Shown here piece after piece: positions 43,461 to 52,496 of a DNA stretch of 64,000 bases. The DNA is from an uncultured Hyphomonas sp. (GTDB taxonomy: Bacteria; Pseudomonadota; Alphaproteobacteria; Caulobacterales; Hyphomonadaceae), in the NCBI RefSeq assembly GCF_963675305.1, contig NZ_OY776147.1, positions 868,001 through 932,000 of the forward strand. The letters run 5' to 3'. Position 1 is the stretch's first letter; every line of letters begins with the position of its first letter. The translations under genes were made by a program, and so were the position numbers. The notes below the pieces were generated by a model, which saw only the letters and a list, made by a program, of their open reading frames with translations, was not told the DNA's origin and did not search any database.

Positions 43461-44390
43461 TTAGCGGCAGGCCTCTGCCCAGTCGATCACGGTGCTGATC
43501 AGTTCGTCCCGCGACCATGAGAAAGAGTGGTCGCCGGAGAGGACAACCCCCGTCGTGTCGATGGCCGGGTCTGCCTCATAGGCGGCGATGAGCGGCAGGA
43601 TAATGGCATCGGCCGGGACGGAGGTGTCCTTGTCGCCGCCGACGATGAGGATGCGCTTGCCTTCCAGGTCCGGCGCGAGGCCCTGCAGAGCGAACGAATC
43701 CTTGTTGGCCTCGATCTCGGCCATGATCTTCTCGCCGGTCAGGCCATGCAGCATCTGCAGGCTGTCGCTATAGGCCATGAAGCCGGCTTTCGCCTGCGGG
43801 TCCGCTTCGAAGAACTCGGCCATCGCGCCGACATTTGCCGGGGCGATGCCGGCGGCGCAGCGGATCGCGTCATCGCGCGCGGCGGCCTGAAGCGAGGCGA
43901 AACCGCCCATGGAGTGCCCCACAAGCACGATATGATCCGGATTGGTCCGGTACTGGTCCGCATGGGTGCGCAGGAAGTCCGCCGCGCTGGCCACATCCTC
44001 GATCACATGGGTCAGGGTATAGTCGCCCTCGCTGCCCCAGGCGCCGCGATAGTGAAAGAACAGCACGTTCCATCCGGCTGCGCGCATGTCCTGCGCGAGG
44101 TCGAGATTTTTCTCATTTCCCGGAAAACCGTGCAGCAGCACCACGGCCGGGTGCGGGCCTTCGCCTTCGGCCACATAGACGAGGCCATTCAGCCGGTCGC
44201 CATGGCTGTCGAAGGAAATTTCCTCAATCGCGGGCGGGAAGGCTTCGTCATAGGCCGGCGCGGCAGTTTCCGCCTCCGCTTCCACTTCTGGCGCCATCGG
44301 CGCGGCGAGCGGCGTTTCATCCGGCGCTGTGGTACAGGCGGCGAGCAGGGCGGCGCCCGTCAGCGCGGCGAAAAATGATGCGTGTTTCAT
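43461..44390 (-). CDS. Alpha/beta hydrolase lipoprotein
   Basis: 309 residues from ATG 44390 (GGGAGG upstream). Lipobox LAAC, an acidic Pro/Ala linker, then an alpha/beta hydrolase: oxyanion region VVLLHGFPGNEKN, nucleophile elbow VGHSMGGFAS, acid in VGGDKDTSVP, and His in LSGDHSFSWSRDE. Probably an esterase or peptidase on the periplasmic face. Converges with the GDPD gene, 4 bases apart. Confidence 0.87.
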   Translation of the reverse strand: MKHASFFAALTGAALLAACTTAPDETPLAAPMAPEVEAEAETAAPAYDEAFPPAIEEISFDSHGDRLNGLVYVAEGEGPHPAVVLLHGFPGNEKNLDLAQDMRAAGWNVLFFHYRGAWGSEGDYTLTHVIEDVASAADFLRTHADQYRTNPDHIVLVGHSMGGFASLQAAARDDAIRCAAGIAPANVGAMAEFFEADPQAKAGFMAYSDSLQMLHGLTGEKIMAEIEANKDSFALQGLAPDLEGKRILIVGGDKDTSVPADAIILPLIAAYEADPAIDTTGVVLSGDHSFSWSRDELISTVIDWAEACR

Positions 44391-44482
44391 GATGATCCTC
44401 CCGAGGCGCAAACCTTACGCGGGAAGACGGAAAGGGGGAAGACGGCCGGGGAAAGATCGCCCGCTGTCCCCCACCCTCGACA

Positions 44483-44585
44483 TGTCATCCTGGAAAGCCC
44501 GCAGGACTTGTCCGGGATCCAGTTGCGGCGTGGCGGTTGCAGGACTGAGTCCCGGAGAAACGCCTCGCGGTTTCCGGGATGACAC
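44483..44585. repeat. Palindromic intergenic element of about 102 bp
   Basis: The left end TGTCATCCTGGAAAGCC and right end GGTTTCCGGGATGACA are imperfect inverted repeats. Internally, GGACTTGTCCGGGATCC and GGACTGAGTCCCGG form further symmetry. The look (TGTCATCC...GGATGACA ends, Gly/Pro-rich GC core) is that of the short dispersed palindromes common in alphaproteobacterial intergenic DNA. One copy is seen in this window. It fills most of the 247-base gap between the hydrolase and the next gene. Confidence 0.6.
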
Positions 44586-44637
44586 CGTGGAGATGATCTG
44601 AATTCGTCTGATAGCGCGCGGCCCCATTTTAAAGGCC

Positions 44638-45018
44638 ATGCATCCTGACCTTCAACGCTACTTCAACCATGTCTGGCCGCTCTTCTGGCCATGGCTGGTG
44701 TGGAACCTGGTGCGCGTCGCCCGCTGGCATGCGCACACCGGGCGCGAAGCGCTGATGGCGGTCGATTGTTTCGGCAATATCAGGCTCGTCTGCCTGGCCG
44801 ATGCCCCGCCGCCCGATGATCTCTATACATATGAAGCGCCGCGCGTCGCGGCATGGGACCATCCTGCCCTTGGCAGCGATGTGCCTGTCTCGGTTTGCGG
44901 CTGCGTGCGCGCTATGTCCGGCGAAGTCCGTCATGATCCGGCAAAGTCCGCTATGGTCATGCTTAGTCATGACATAGTCCGGACTGCTCCGGCTGTGCAC
45001 GTTCGCGGTCCGCCCTAG
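44638..45018 (+). CDS. Conserved-looking hypothetical protein
   Basis: 126 residues. Aromatic-rich start (YFNHVWPLFWPWLVWNLVRVARW), which may associate with the membrane, then EALMAVDCFGNIRLVCLAD and APPPDDLYTYEAP. The last 40 residues are encoded over a hairpin-forming stretch with short repeats (44930-44990) and may not be conserved. No family recognised. Confidence 0.45.
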   Translation: MHPDLQRYFNHVWPLFWPWLVWNLVRVARWHAHTGREALMAVDCFGNIRLVCLADAPPPDDLYTYEAPRVAAWDHPALGSDVPVSVCGCVRAMSGEVRHDPAKSAMVMLSHDIVRTAPAVHVRGPP

Positions 45019-45092
45019 CCTGACCAAACTCCGAATTCAGCCTTATTCACCGGATGGCGACTGCCATTCCGGCCGCACGTGCTGGGCGGTGC

Positions 45093-45779
45093 CTAGGCGC
45101 CTTCGGCCCAGCGGCGGATGAGGTTGTGATAGATGCCCGTCAGGCGGATGACTTCCGGGTCCTTGTGTCCCCGCTCCGCCACCAGCGCCTGGATGGACTG
45201 GTCGAGGTCGAACAACAGGGTGCGTTCGCCTTCCTCACGCACCATGCTCTGTAGCCAGAAGAAGGATGAGATGCGCGCGCCCCGCGTGATTTCGCTGACG
45301 GAATGCAGGCTGGAGGCGGGATAAAGAACGAGGTCACCCGCTTCCAGTTTCACTTCCTGCGCGCCGAACAGGGTTTCGATCACCAGTTCGCCGCCGTCAT
45401 AGTCTTCCGGTTCGGTCAGGAACAGCGTGCAGGACAGATCGGTCCGGATGCGTTCCGGCGAATTCTTGACCGAGCGGATCGCATTGTCGACATGGGCGCC
45501 GAACTGGTCGCCGACGACATAGCGGTTGAACAGGGGCGGAAACACTTTCTGCGGCAGCGCCGCTGCCAGGAAAATGGGATTGTTGCCAATGGCGATGCTG
45601 ACCAGCTGCTGCGCCTTGCGGGCTGCCTCGCAGTCTTCCGGCAGCTGCGTGTTGCGCTTTGCCTCGGCCGACTGGACGCCCGCTGTGACGCGGCCGTCCA
45701 CCCACTCTGCCGCATCGATCAGCTGGCGGATGTCTTTCACCTGCGCTTTGGTCAGGACTTGGGGGATACAGATCAGCAT
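45093..45779 (-). CDS. PKHD-type Fe(II)/2-oxoglutarate hydroxylase (PiuC-like)
   Basis: 228 residues. PiuC/YbiX family: N-terminal LTKAQVKDIRQLIDAAEWVDGRVTAG, Fe ligands in YVVGDQFGAHVDNAIR and SLHSVSEITRGARISSFFW, with the Arg for 2-oxoglutarate. Such enzymes are usually coupled to iron-uptake receptors. Indeed it lies 61 bases downstream of a siderophore-type TonB receptor on the same strand, so the pair is likely one iron-controlled operon. Confidence 0.9.
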   Translation of the reverse strand: MLICIPQVLTKAQVKDIRQLIDAAEWVDGRVTAGVQSAEAKRNTQLPEDCEAARKAQQLVSIAIGNNPIFLAAALPQKVFPPLFNRYVVGDQFGAHVDNAIRSVKNSPERIRTDLSCTLFLTEPEDYDGGELVIETLFGAQEVKLEAGDLVLYPASSLHSVSEITRGARISSFFWLQSMVREEGERTLLFDLDQSIQALVAERGHKDPEVIRLTGIYHNLIRRWAEGA

Positions 45780-45840
45780 GGGCGGGCTCTACAAACAGGA
45801 TGAAGGCGGCCCCGCGAAGGGCCGCCCCTCTTTCGGATGA

Positions 45841-48060
45841 TCAGAAGTCGATGTCCAGTGTCACAAGGGCCGAGCGGCCGGGTGCAACATAGGAGAACGG
45901 CGTGCCGGACCGGTAGAGCGCGTCATAATAGAGCTCGTCCGTTGCGTTCAGCACGTTGAAGGTGACTTCCATATTGTCGGTCAGCTGGTAGCCGCCGAAG
46001 ACATCGAAGCGCCAATAGTCCGGCACGAAGGTGGAGCTGGCCGCGACCGTGCCGCCGAACTTCTCGCTATTGTACCCGGCCGTGCCGCCAAGGTGCAGGC
46101 GGTCGGTGATCTGGTAGCGGGAGGTCAGCGTGAAGCTCTCTTCCGAGACGTTCGGGAACATCTCGCCGATCTGGTCCTGGATCGTGCTGTCAGTGACTTC
46201 GGTCTCGAACAGGGTGAGGCCGCCGAACAGGCTCCAGTTCTCGGTGATGTTGCCGGCGATGCCGAACTCCACACCGGTGACTTCCTGTTCCTGAACGCCG
46301 AGCGTTGTCGTGCCCCGGCCAAGCGAGATCGGCACGCCGTCGCGGGTGATCTGGAACACCGCCGCGGTCAGGTCGAGATGGCCGCCGAGATTGTACTTGG
46401 CGCCGAACTCGAAGGAATTGTTGTCGATCGGGTCCATCGTCGTGATCCGGTCGTCACAGCCGCCATAGTCCAGCGCGAAGGCGTCGAGCTGTTCGCAGGG
46501 CGGATTGGAAGCGGAGGAATAGCTCGCATAGATCGAGGCATTCTCCACCGGCTTGTAGACGAGGCCGGCATGCCAGTTGAAGAAGTCACTGTCGGAGCTG
46601 CGGTCTGCAGCCGCGGTTCCGTCGCGATTGATCAAGCCAGTGACATCGGCGGAGTAGGAATCGGCGCGGACACCGATGAAGGCTTCCCATTGCGGGCTGA
46701 AGGTCAGCGTATCGAGGGCATAGAGCGCCGCCGTTTCCGTCTTGATGACCGGCCGGCCGGTCACTTCGGTATCGTTGCCCCACGGAATGGAATTGTCCGG
46801 ATTGTCGAGGTTCAGAAGCGGATTGGAAGTTGCACCGGTGCAGGGCAGTTCGGCGCATTCGGTGAAGACACGCTGGCGGTTCAGCGTTTCCTCCCGCGAC
46901 AGTTCGATGCCGGTGACCAGCGTGTGGCCAATCGTGCCGGTGTCGAAGCGGAAGGTGAAGCGGCTCTGGTTCGTCCAGTAATCGGTGACCGCATCGCGGC
47001 GCTTGCCATTGGCGCTGACCGTCCGCGCGACCGGGTCCGGGCGTTCCGGGGCCGAGGCGGTGTAGGCATTCTTGCTCTGGCCATAGCGCAGGATGGAATC
47101 GAATTCGACGGAGTCGGAGATCACCCAGTTTGCGTTGGCCGTATAGACGTCCGCAAAGGTCTCACCGAAGTCGCGGGACAGGACGCCGTAGAAATTGTCC
47201 CGGTTCACGGCGAACGGGCGATTGTTGTCGATGTCGTAGGGATGGCCCCAGTCGGGCATATAGTCGGTGGAAAGATGGTAGTAGTCGAAGCCCAGCGTCA
47301 GCGCATCGGTCGGCGTCCACTCTGCCGCTGCGGCGAGGCCCCAGCGGTCACTGAACACATTGTCCCGGCCGGCGACTTCGGAATCATGCGTCATGGCGTT
47401 CAGGCGCACGGTGAATGTGTCGGTGACCTCATGGTTCACGTCGAGGGTCGCCCGGCGGGTCGCATCGGAACCGAGAGTGAATTCCACGTCGCCCCAATTG
47501 CCCTCACCCGGCTTCTTGGAGACGAGGCTGACGGCGCCGCCGGTCGTGCCGCGGCCGCCAAAGGCCGAGGACGGGCCTTTCAGCACTTCGATCTGCTGGA
47601 CGGCAAAGGTCTCGCGCGAGCCGACGCCCGGATCGCGGATGCCGTCGACATAGACGTCGTTCCGGGCATCGAAGCCGCGGATGAAGATCCGGTCGCCAAA
47701 GGCATTGCCGCCCTCGCCGGTGCCCAGCGTGATGCCGGGCTGGGCGCGAAACAGGTCACGGAAGGATTTGGCGCCGAGGTCGTGCAGCGTTTCATCGGTA
47801 ATGACGGTGATGGTTTTCGGCGTATCCAGCAGGTCTTCGGTGAAGAGACCGCTGGCAGAGCGGATGGCGCGATAGGGCGCATCCGGGTCGCCGTATGGGT
47901 TGGTGTCAGCCGTGACGTCGGTCACGGTGATTGTCTCGTTACGAAGTTCCGGCTCGTCGGACTCGTCTGCGAACGCGGGGGTGGTGGCGGCGACGGCAAC
48001 CGCCGCATACATGCCGACCTGGGCGCGGAGGCTCCGCGGCTTGCGAATGGCTTTTCTCAT
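45841..48060 (-). CDS. TonB-dependent siderophore receptor
   Basis: 739 residues from ATG 48060 (GGGAGAG upstream). Signal peptide ending TTPAFA, TonB box-like ETITVTDV, plug domain (DTPKTITVITDETLHDLGAKSFRDLF; IFIRGFDARNDVYVDGIRDPG; EVLKGPSSAFGGRGTTGGAVSLVSKKP) and barrel ending in ALVTLDIDF. It resembles the catecholate/hydroxamate receptors (Fiu/FhuE-like). Two Fur-like sites lie just upstream, and a PiuC-like hydroxylase follows. Confidence 0.92.
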   Translation of the reverse strand: MRKAIRKPRSLRAQVGMYAAVAVAATTPAFADESDEPELRNETITVTDVTADTNPYGDPDAPYRAIRSASGLFTEDLLDTPKTITVITDETLHDLGAKSFRDLFRAQPGITLGTGEGGNAFGDRIFIRGFDARNDVYVDGIRDPGVGSRETFAVQQIEVLKGPSSAFGGRGTTGGAVSLVSKKPGEGNWGDVEFTLGSDATRRATLDVNHEVTDTFTVRLNAMTHDSEVAGRDNVFSDRWGLAAAAEWTPTDALTLGFDYYHLSTDYMPDWGHPYDIDNNRPFAVNRDNFYGVLSRDFGETFADVYTANANWVISDSVEFDSILRYGQSKNAYTASAPERPDPVARTVSANGKRRDAVTDYWTNQSRFTFRFDTGTIGHTLVTGIELSREETLNRQRVFTECAELPCTGATSNPLLNLDNPDNSIPWGNDTEVTGRPVIKTETAALYALDTLTFSPQWEAFIGVRADSYSADVTGLINRDGTAAADRSSDSDFFNWHAGLVYKPVENASIYASYSSASNPPCEQLDAFALDYGGCDDRITTMDPIDNNSFEFGAKYNLGGHLDLTAAVFQITRDGVPISLGRGTTTLGVQEQEVTGVEFGIAGNITENWSLFGGLTLFETEVTDSTIQDQIGEMFPNVSEESFTLTSRYQITDRLHLGGTAGYNSEKFGGTVAASSTFVPDYWRFDVFGGYQLTDNMEVTFNVLNATDELYYDALYRSGTPFSYVAPGRSALVTLDIDF

Positions 48061-48113
48061 ATATCTCTCCCTGAGAACCGCGTTTGCGGTCTGAGGAGAC
48101 GGCCTAATGAAAA

Positions 48114-48166
48114 TGAGAATGAATCGCAAGTAGAAATGCAAATAATTCTCACACGCATTTGCATTT
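48114..48166 (-). promoter_or_regulatory. Two Fur-like operators and an inverted repeat upstream of the siderophore receptor
   Basis: TGAGAATGAATCGCA (48114-48128; reverse complement TGCGATTCATTCTCA) and TGCAAATAATTCTCA (48137-48151) agree at 12 of 15 positions in opposite orientation. The motif resembles Fur-type sites. In addition AAATGCAAAT (48134-48143) and ATTTGCATTT (48157-48166) are perfect inverted repeats. They sit 54-106 bases before the receptor ATG, as expected for iron repression. Confidence 0.6.
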
Positions 48167-48190
48167 GTGGTTTTTGCGCAACCAGAACGG

Positions 48191-48221
48191 AAAACGCCCG
48201 GTCCGTTATCGGGACCGGGCG
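48191..48221 (-). terminator. Intrinsic terminator after the thiolase gene
   Basis: CGCCCGGTCC (48195-48204) pairs with GGACCGGGCG (48212-48221). On the minus strand the stem is followed by TTTTCC. It lies 40 bases after the thiolase stop. Confidence 0.85.
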
Positions 48222-48261
48222 CTTGTCTTTGCCTGCCTCAGGCAGGGTGTCTGGCTGGCGA

Positions 48262-49512
48262 TCAGGCGTCGATACGCTCGATGATGATGGCCGGGGCCAT
48301 GCCGCCAGCGGCGCACATGGTGACCAGGCCGTAGCGGCCGCCGGAACGCTCAAGTTCGTCCAGCGCCGTGCCGATCAGGATGGAGCCGGTGGCGCCGATC
48401 GGATGGCCGAGAGCCATGGCGCCGCCATTGATGTTGACCTTTTCACGGTCGAGATCGAGGTCGCGGATGAATTTCTCGGCGACGACCGAGAAGGCTTCGT
48501 TGATCTCGTAGACGTCGATGTCGCCGGCGGTCAGACCCGCCTTGGCGAGCACTTTGCGAGCGGCCGGAACCGGTGCGTTCAGCATCAGCGTCGGGCAGTC
48601 GCCCATGTTTGCCGTGGCGACGACACGGGCGCGCGGCTTCAGGCCGTGCTTCTTCATGTAGTCTTCGGAGGTCACCAGGATGGCGCCCGAGCCGTCGACA
48701 ACGCCGGACGAGTTGCCGGCATGGTGGACGTGTTGGATCTTGCCTTTCAGCTGCGGGTACTTCTTCTCGATCATGTTGCCATAGGTCAGGCCGTTGTCGT
48801 CGACCGGGATGTCCCAGAACATGTTGAAGACCGTCTTCAGGCCAGCGAGGCTTTCCATGGACGTGCCCGGACGCGGGAACTCGTCCTTCGCGAGAGCAAG
48901 CGAACCGTCGCGGTTGTAGACGGGCACGACCGACTTGTCGAAGCGGCCTTCCTTCAGGGCGCGGTCGGCGCGCTCCTGGCTGACCACGGCCAGCTGGTCG
49001 ACGGCTTCACGGGTGATGCCTTCCAGCGTGGCGATGGCGTCGGCGCAGCAGCCCTGCTGCGATTGCGGGTGCATTTCGCGCAGGTGCAGGTTGCCGGCGT
49101 CCATCATCGGCGGGTTTTTCGGATCGGCGGTGGCTGCCGTGTAGCTCATCATCTCACAGCCGCCGGCCACGATACAGTCTTCCATGCCCGACATGATCTG
49201 AGCTGTGGCCAGGGCTACGGTGGTGATGCCGGAGCCGCAGAAACGGTCGAGCGTGACACCGGAGGCTTTCACGTCATAGCCGGCATCGAGGGCCGCCATA
49301 CGGCCCATGTCTGCGCCCTGGGCGCCGCGCTGGCTGGATGTGCCCCAGATCACATCGTCGACTGTTGCCGTATCGAGCTTGTTGCGCTCGGCGATCTGGC
49401 CCAGCACGGTGGCGGCCAGGTGCTGCGGGTGCAAATGGGCAAGCGACCCCTTGCCGACTTTGCCGATACCGCGCGGTGTGCGGCAGGCGTCAATGATGAA
49501 GGCCTCAGCCAT
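48262..49512 (-). CDS. Thiolase (acetyl-CoA C-acyltransferase)
   Basis: 416 residues. Nucleophile Cys92 in VTLDRFCGSGITTVALA, His in NINGGAMALGHPIGATGSI and second Cys in VTMCAAGGMAPAIIIE. Also YEINEAFSVVAEKF. The family includes degradative (fatty acid beta-oxidation) and biosynthetic thiolases; there is no neighbouring phaB or fadB to decide. ATG 49512 follows CGGAG. It is transcribed alone with its own terminator. Confidence 0.92.
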   Translation of the reverse strand: MAEAFIIDACRTPRGIGKVGKGSLAHLHPQHLAATVLGQIAERNKLDTATVDDVIWGTSSQRGAQGADMGRMAALDAGYDVKASGVTLDRFCGSGITTVALATAQIMSGMEDCIVAGGCEMMSYTAATADPKNPPMMDAGNLHLREMHPQSQQGCCADAIATLEGITREAVDQLAVVSQERADRALKEGRFDKSVVPVYNRDGSLALAKDEFPRPGTSMESLAGLKTVFNMFWDIPVDDNGLTYGNMIEKKYPQLKGKIQHVHHAGNSSGVVDGSGAILVTSEDYMKKHGLKPRARVVATANMGDCPTLMLNAPVPAARKVLAKAGLTAGDIDVYEINEAFSVVAEKFIRDLDLDREKVNINGGAMALGHPIGATGSILIGTALDELERSGGRYGLVTMCAAGGMAPAIIIERIDA

Positions 49513-49637
49513 GATCAGTCTCCGGTTTCCTCAGTTTGTATGGCGCAGGTTTACGCGAACGTAAGGGGGTGTGGAAGTCGTGACGCCGGGGCAGAGGTCC
49601 TAACGTCAATTCAGTGTGATTTTGATTATCGTATCGA

Positions 49638-50648
49638 ATGTGGGATATTCTTCAGATGACGTGGGAGTCGAAACGCCGGACGACCAAAATGGCGTCCGGG
49701 TGGCACATCAGAGGTGCCTTGCTGAGTTTCCTTGCCCTGATGGGTAGCTTGCCGGCGCTCGCCAGCGAGCGGCTGGTCATTCCATTCGAAGTCAATGAGT
49801 ACGACCATATGGTCGTCCGGCTCGAAGTGAACGGCAACGACCAGGCGACAGGTGTCATCGATACGGCGGCGACCTTCCCCATGATCAACCGCCGCACAGC
49901 GCGTCTGGCCCAGCTGCCGGACCTTGAAGAAAACCCGCTCATGATCAATGTGCTCGGGCTGACGGGGGAAGATATTTACCCGATTGTCGAGCTGGAAACG
50001 CTGCAGGTCGGCAATGTCATGAAGCGTGATGTGCAGGCCGCGCTGAATGTTGATCTGAATGTCACCGGCGCGCAGAACGTCCTTCCCGCGAATGCCTTTG
50101 TGGGCGATGTCATCGACTTCGACTTCGAGAATTTGCGCGTCATGGTTTATGATGGCCGGCCGGACAGGTCTTCCCGGCTGGTGCCGACCTCGCTGAAATA
50201 TGACGATCAGAACGGCCTGATCTTCGTGGATGTCCGGATCAATGGCCGCAAAGGCCGGGCCCTGGTCGATACCGGTTCCAGCGTCACCTTCATCAACAGC
50301 CGGTTTGCGGAATCGTCTCACACCAAGGCCAATGAAGAGAAGACCAAGATGCTGCAGGGCGCCACGGGCGGCGACCAGTCCCTGCGGATCGCGTCGGTCC
50401 GGAGGCTGGCGATCGGGCAATTTCAGGTTTCCGGCGTCGATGTGCTGGTCAGCGACCCGCCGCTATTCGAATATCTGGGCCTTGAGGAAGAGCCGGCGAT
50501 GGTTCTGGGGCTGGATCTGCTGACATCTTTCCGGCTGCAGATCGACCGGCGCCGGAACAGGGTTGTTCTCAGCATGCCGGACAGCGGCCGCTATTCCCGC
50601 AGCATCAATCTGAATGCGCGGGACACACGGATCCCGGATTATCGATAG
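49638..50648 (+). CDS. Retropepsin-like aspartic protease with two domains
   Basis: 336 residues. A hydrophobic segment (about 27-42, LLSFLALMGSLPALA) acts as signal peptide. Two retropepsin-like halves follow. The first has ATGVIDTAATFPMINRR and the second the full active-site motif GRALVDTGSSVTFINSRFA, with flap-like GATGGDQSL and LGLDLL at the end. The first half lacks the usual Gly after DT. Starts at ATG 49638, 49656 or 49689 are possible. Probably periplasmic; substrate unknown. Confidence 0.8.
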   Translation: MWDILQMTWESKRRTTKMASGWHIRGALLSFLALMGSLPALASERLVIPFEVNEYDHMVVRLEVNGNDQATGVIDTAATFPMINRRTARLAQLPDLEENPLMINVLGLTGEDIYPIVELETLQVGNVMKRDVQAALNVDLNVTGAQNVLPANAFVGDVIDFDFENLRVMVYDGRPDRSSRLVPTSLKYDDQNGLIFVDVRINGRKGRALVDTGSSVTFINSRFAESSHTKANEEKTKMLQGATGGDQSLRIASVRRLAIGQFQVSGVDVLVSDPPLFEYLGLEEEPAMVLGLDLLTSFRLQIDRRRNRVVLSMPDSGRYSRSINLNARDTRIPDYR

Positions 50649-50661
50649 CTGCCTCAGGCTG

Positions 50662-51501
50662 TTAGCGCCGCCGGACGAACTTGATCGCGCCGAACAGGCC
50701 GGCCAGCACCGATCCCACACCGCCAAGGAACACCGCCAGCGGGTTGGCCTGGTCGGCAAAGGCGATGGCGCGGTTCAGGCCGGTCACCTTGACGGTCACC
50801 GTATTGTGGAATGTCCGCAGCGGCACGGCCGGGCCGTCATCGATGGCATAGATGTCGAACGTCAGTTCCTGATTGCCGGCAGTCAGCGGGGTGACGGACC
50901 AGCGCCAGGTGTTCTCGGTCAGCGGCGAGATGGTCTGCTGTTCCGGCGTCATCGCCTTGATCGCGAAGCCGGAGCCGGACAGGCGCGCTTCAACCGTTCT
51001 GGAAACCTGCGCCGTGCCTTCAGAGATATTGCCGTGGCCTGGCAGGGCATCGACGGCTGTGTCGTCCCCGGTCGCATCGATCGCGAGCACCGCTTCGAAC
51101 GGGCGCTTGTATTCGGCGGCCGAAGGTGTCTCGTGCGCCACCGGGACGGACTTCAGGCTGTTGATGAATGCATCGGAGGCATCCGGCGCCATGACATTGG
51201 GGGCGACTTCGATGCCCGCCATGGTTTCGGTGTCCAGCGTCGGGGCAGGAATGGAGCGGGACAGTTTCGGCACCGAGGCCGTTTCGGCGATGATCTCGTC
51301 GTCCGGGCCCGGCGGCAGGGGTTCTGCTTCCGGCAGCGCTTCGACCAGCACGTCATCCTCCATCGCCGCAGGCTCTTCCATCGGAGCGGCGGCAACCATC
51401 ATTTCGGATTTCGGGGAATACACCTCCAACAGGCGTGCGCCGCCATATCCCGCCACAAGCAGGCCGGCCAGAAGGATGAGGATCGAGAGGAATCTCAGCA
51501 T
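50662..51501 (-). CDS. Membrane-anchored protein of unknown function
   Basis: 279 residues. N-terminal transmembrane anchor (FLSILILLAGLLVAGYGGARLL), an acidic Pro/Glu/Ala-rich stretch (about 30-90), a beta-rich domain (about 150-240, with NTWRWSVTPLTAGNQELTFDIYAI) that looks like an immunoglobulin-type sandwich, and a second transmembrane helix (NPLAVFLGGVGSVLAGLFGAIKF) with basic tail VRRR. The architecture suggests a periplasmic domain held at both ends. ATG 51501 chosen; TTG 51510 is possible. Confidence 0.7.
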   Translation of the reverse strand: MLRFLSILILLAGLLVAGYGGARLLEVYSPKSEMMVAAAPMEEPAAMEDDVLVEALPEAEPLPPGPDDEIIAETASVPKLSRSIPAPTLDTETMAGIEVAPNVMAPDASDAFINSLKSVPVAHETPSAAEYKRPFEAVLAIDATGDDTAVDALPGHGNISEGTAQVSRTVEARLSGSGFAIKAMTPEQQTISPLTENTWRWSVTPLTAGNQELTFDIYAIDDGPAVPLRTFHNTVTVKVTGLNRAIAFADQANPLAVFLGGVGSVLAGLFGAIKFVRRR

Positions 51502-51551
51502 GGCGAACAATGGCTCCGTTCGGTGAATCCCGGTCTGACCCTAGCAGAGGT

Positions 51552-52388
51552 TCAGTCGCCGGGAAAACTGTTCCGGGCTGCTTCGTAGAACGCAATTGCG
51601 GCAGCATTGGACACGTTGAGGCTTTCCATGGCCTCGCTGATCGGAATGCGGGCAAGTTCGGCGCAGGCCTTGGCCACGCCGGGGCGCAGGCCCGGGCCTT
51701 CAGCGCCCAGCACGATGGCCAGTTTCCCGGCGCCTTTGACCGCTTGGGCGATGTCCGCCTCGCCTTCGCCGGCGAGGCCGACCGTGTGGTAGCCCGCCTC
51801 ACCCAGCTGTTCGAGCGCGCGGGAGATGTTCACGACGCGCGCTTCGGCCACGGTTTCGATGGCGCCGACAGCGCTCTTGGCCACGATGCCTGTAATGGGC
51901 GGGGCATTCCGCGTCTGCAGAACAAGCCCCCCGAAGCCAAAGGCGGCCGCCGACCGGTAGATGGCTCCCAGATTATGGGGATCAGACACCTGGTCCAGCA
52001 CGACCAGCCGGTCCACGCCGTCATGGATCAGGTCTTCCAGCGCGACAGGGTCGAGCGGCTCGGCCAGCAGGGCGAGCCCCTGATGGACGGAACCGGGCGG
52101 CAGGCGCGTGTCGATGTCCTTTGCCGTCACGATGTGCGGCGTCGGCGCACCGGCGGGCAGGCGTGCTGCGGCATTTTCGGTTGCGAGCAATTCGATTAGT
52201 TTGCGTTCCGGGTTTGCGAGGGCCGCTTCGACCGCGTGGATTCCCCAAATCCAGAGGGCTGAGCCGTCGGTTGTGTGGCCCTTATTGGGGTGGCGCGGAC
52301 CGGGGCGGTGACCATGGGGCGGGGCGCCGTCCTGCGGGTGGTTCTGGCGGCCTTGTGCATTTCGCCGTCTTCCATGGTTGCGCGCCAT
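51552..52388 (-). CDS. rlmB: 23S rRNA (guanosine-2251-2'-O)-methyltransferase
   Basis: 278 residues, SPOUT/TrmH superfamily. The basic His/Arg-rich N-terminus (about 1-40) is followed by the RlmB substrate-binding domain (ALWIWGIHAVEAALANPERKL) and the knotted catalytic domain: LVVLDQVSDPHNLGAIYRSAAAFG, LAIVLGAEGPGLRPGVAKAC and IPISEAMESLNVSNAAAIAFYE. ATG 52388 with AAGGAAAC upstream. Divergent from the tRNA pair. Confidence 0.92.
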   Translation of the reverse strand: MARNHGRRRNAQGRQNHPQDGAPPHGHRPGPRHPNKGHTTDGSALWIWGIHAVEAALANPERKLIELLATENAAARLPAGAPTPHIVTAKDIDTRLPPGSVHQGLALLAEPLDPVALEDLIHDGVDRLVVLDQVSDPHNLGAIYRSAAAFGFGGLVLQTRNAPPITGIVAKSAVGAIETVAEARVVNISRALEQLGEAGYHTVGLAGEGEADIAQAVKGAGKLAIVLGAEGPGLRPGVAKACAELARIPISEAMESLNVSNAAAIAFYEAARNSFPGD

Positions 52389-52496
52389 TTGGTGTTTCCT
52401 TATAAGGCCGCTTCCGGAGTGGATCGGCGGTGCTGCGGCGCCTATGTGAAGCCCCGGCCGGACGGCGTCAACGCCGTGCAGCCCGTGAGGTCCCGT

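Noticed and set aside
46093..49659. Open frame of nearly 1,200 codons on the plus strand
   Set aside because: It is antisense to the siderophore receptor and thiolase, both with unmistakable motifs. High GC produces long open antisense frames, and its translation has no recognisable domain.
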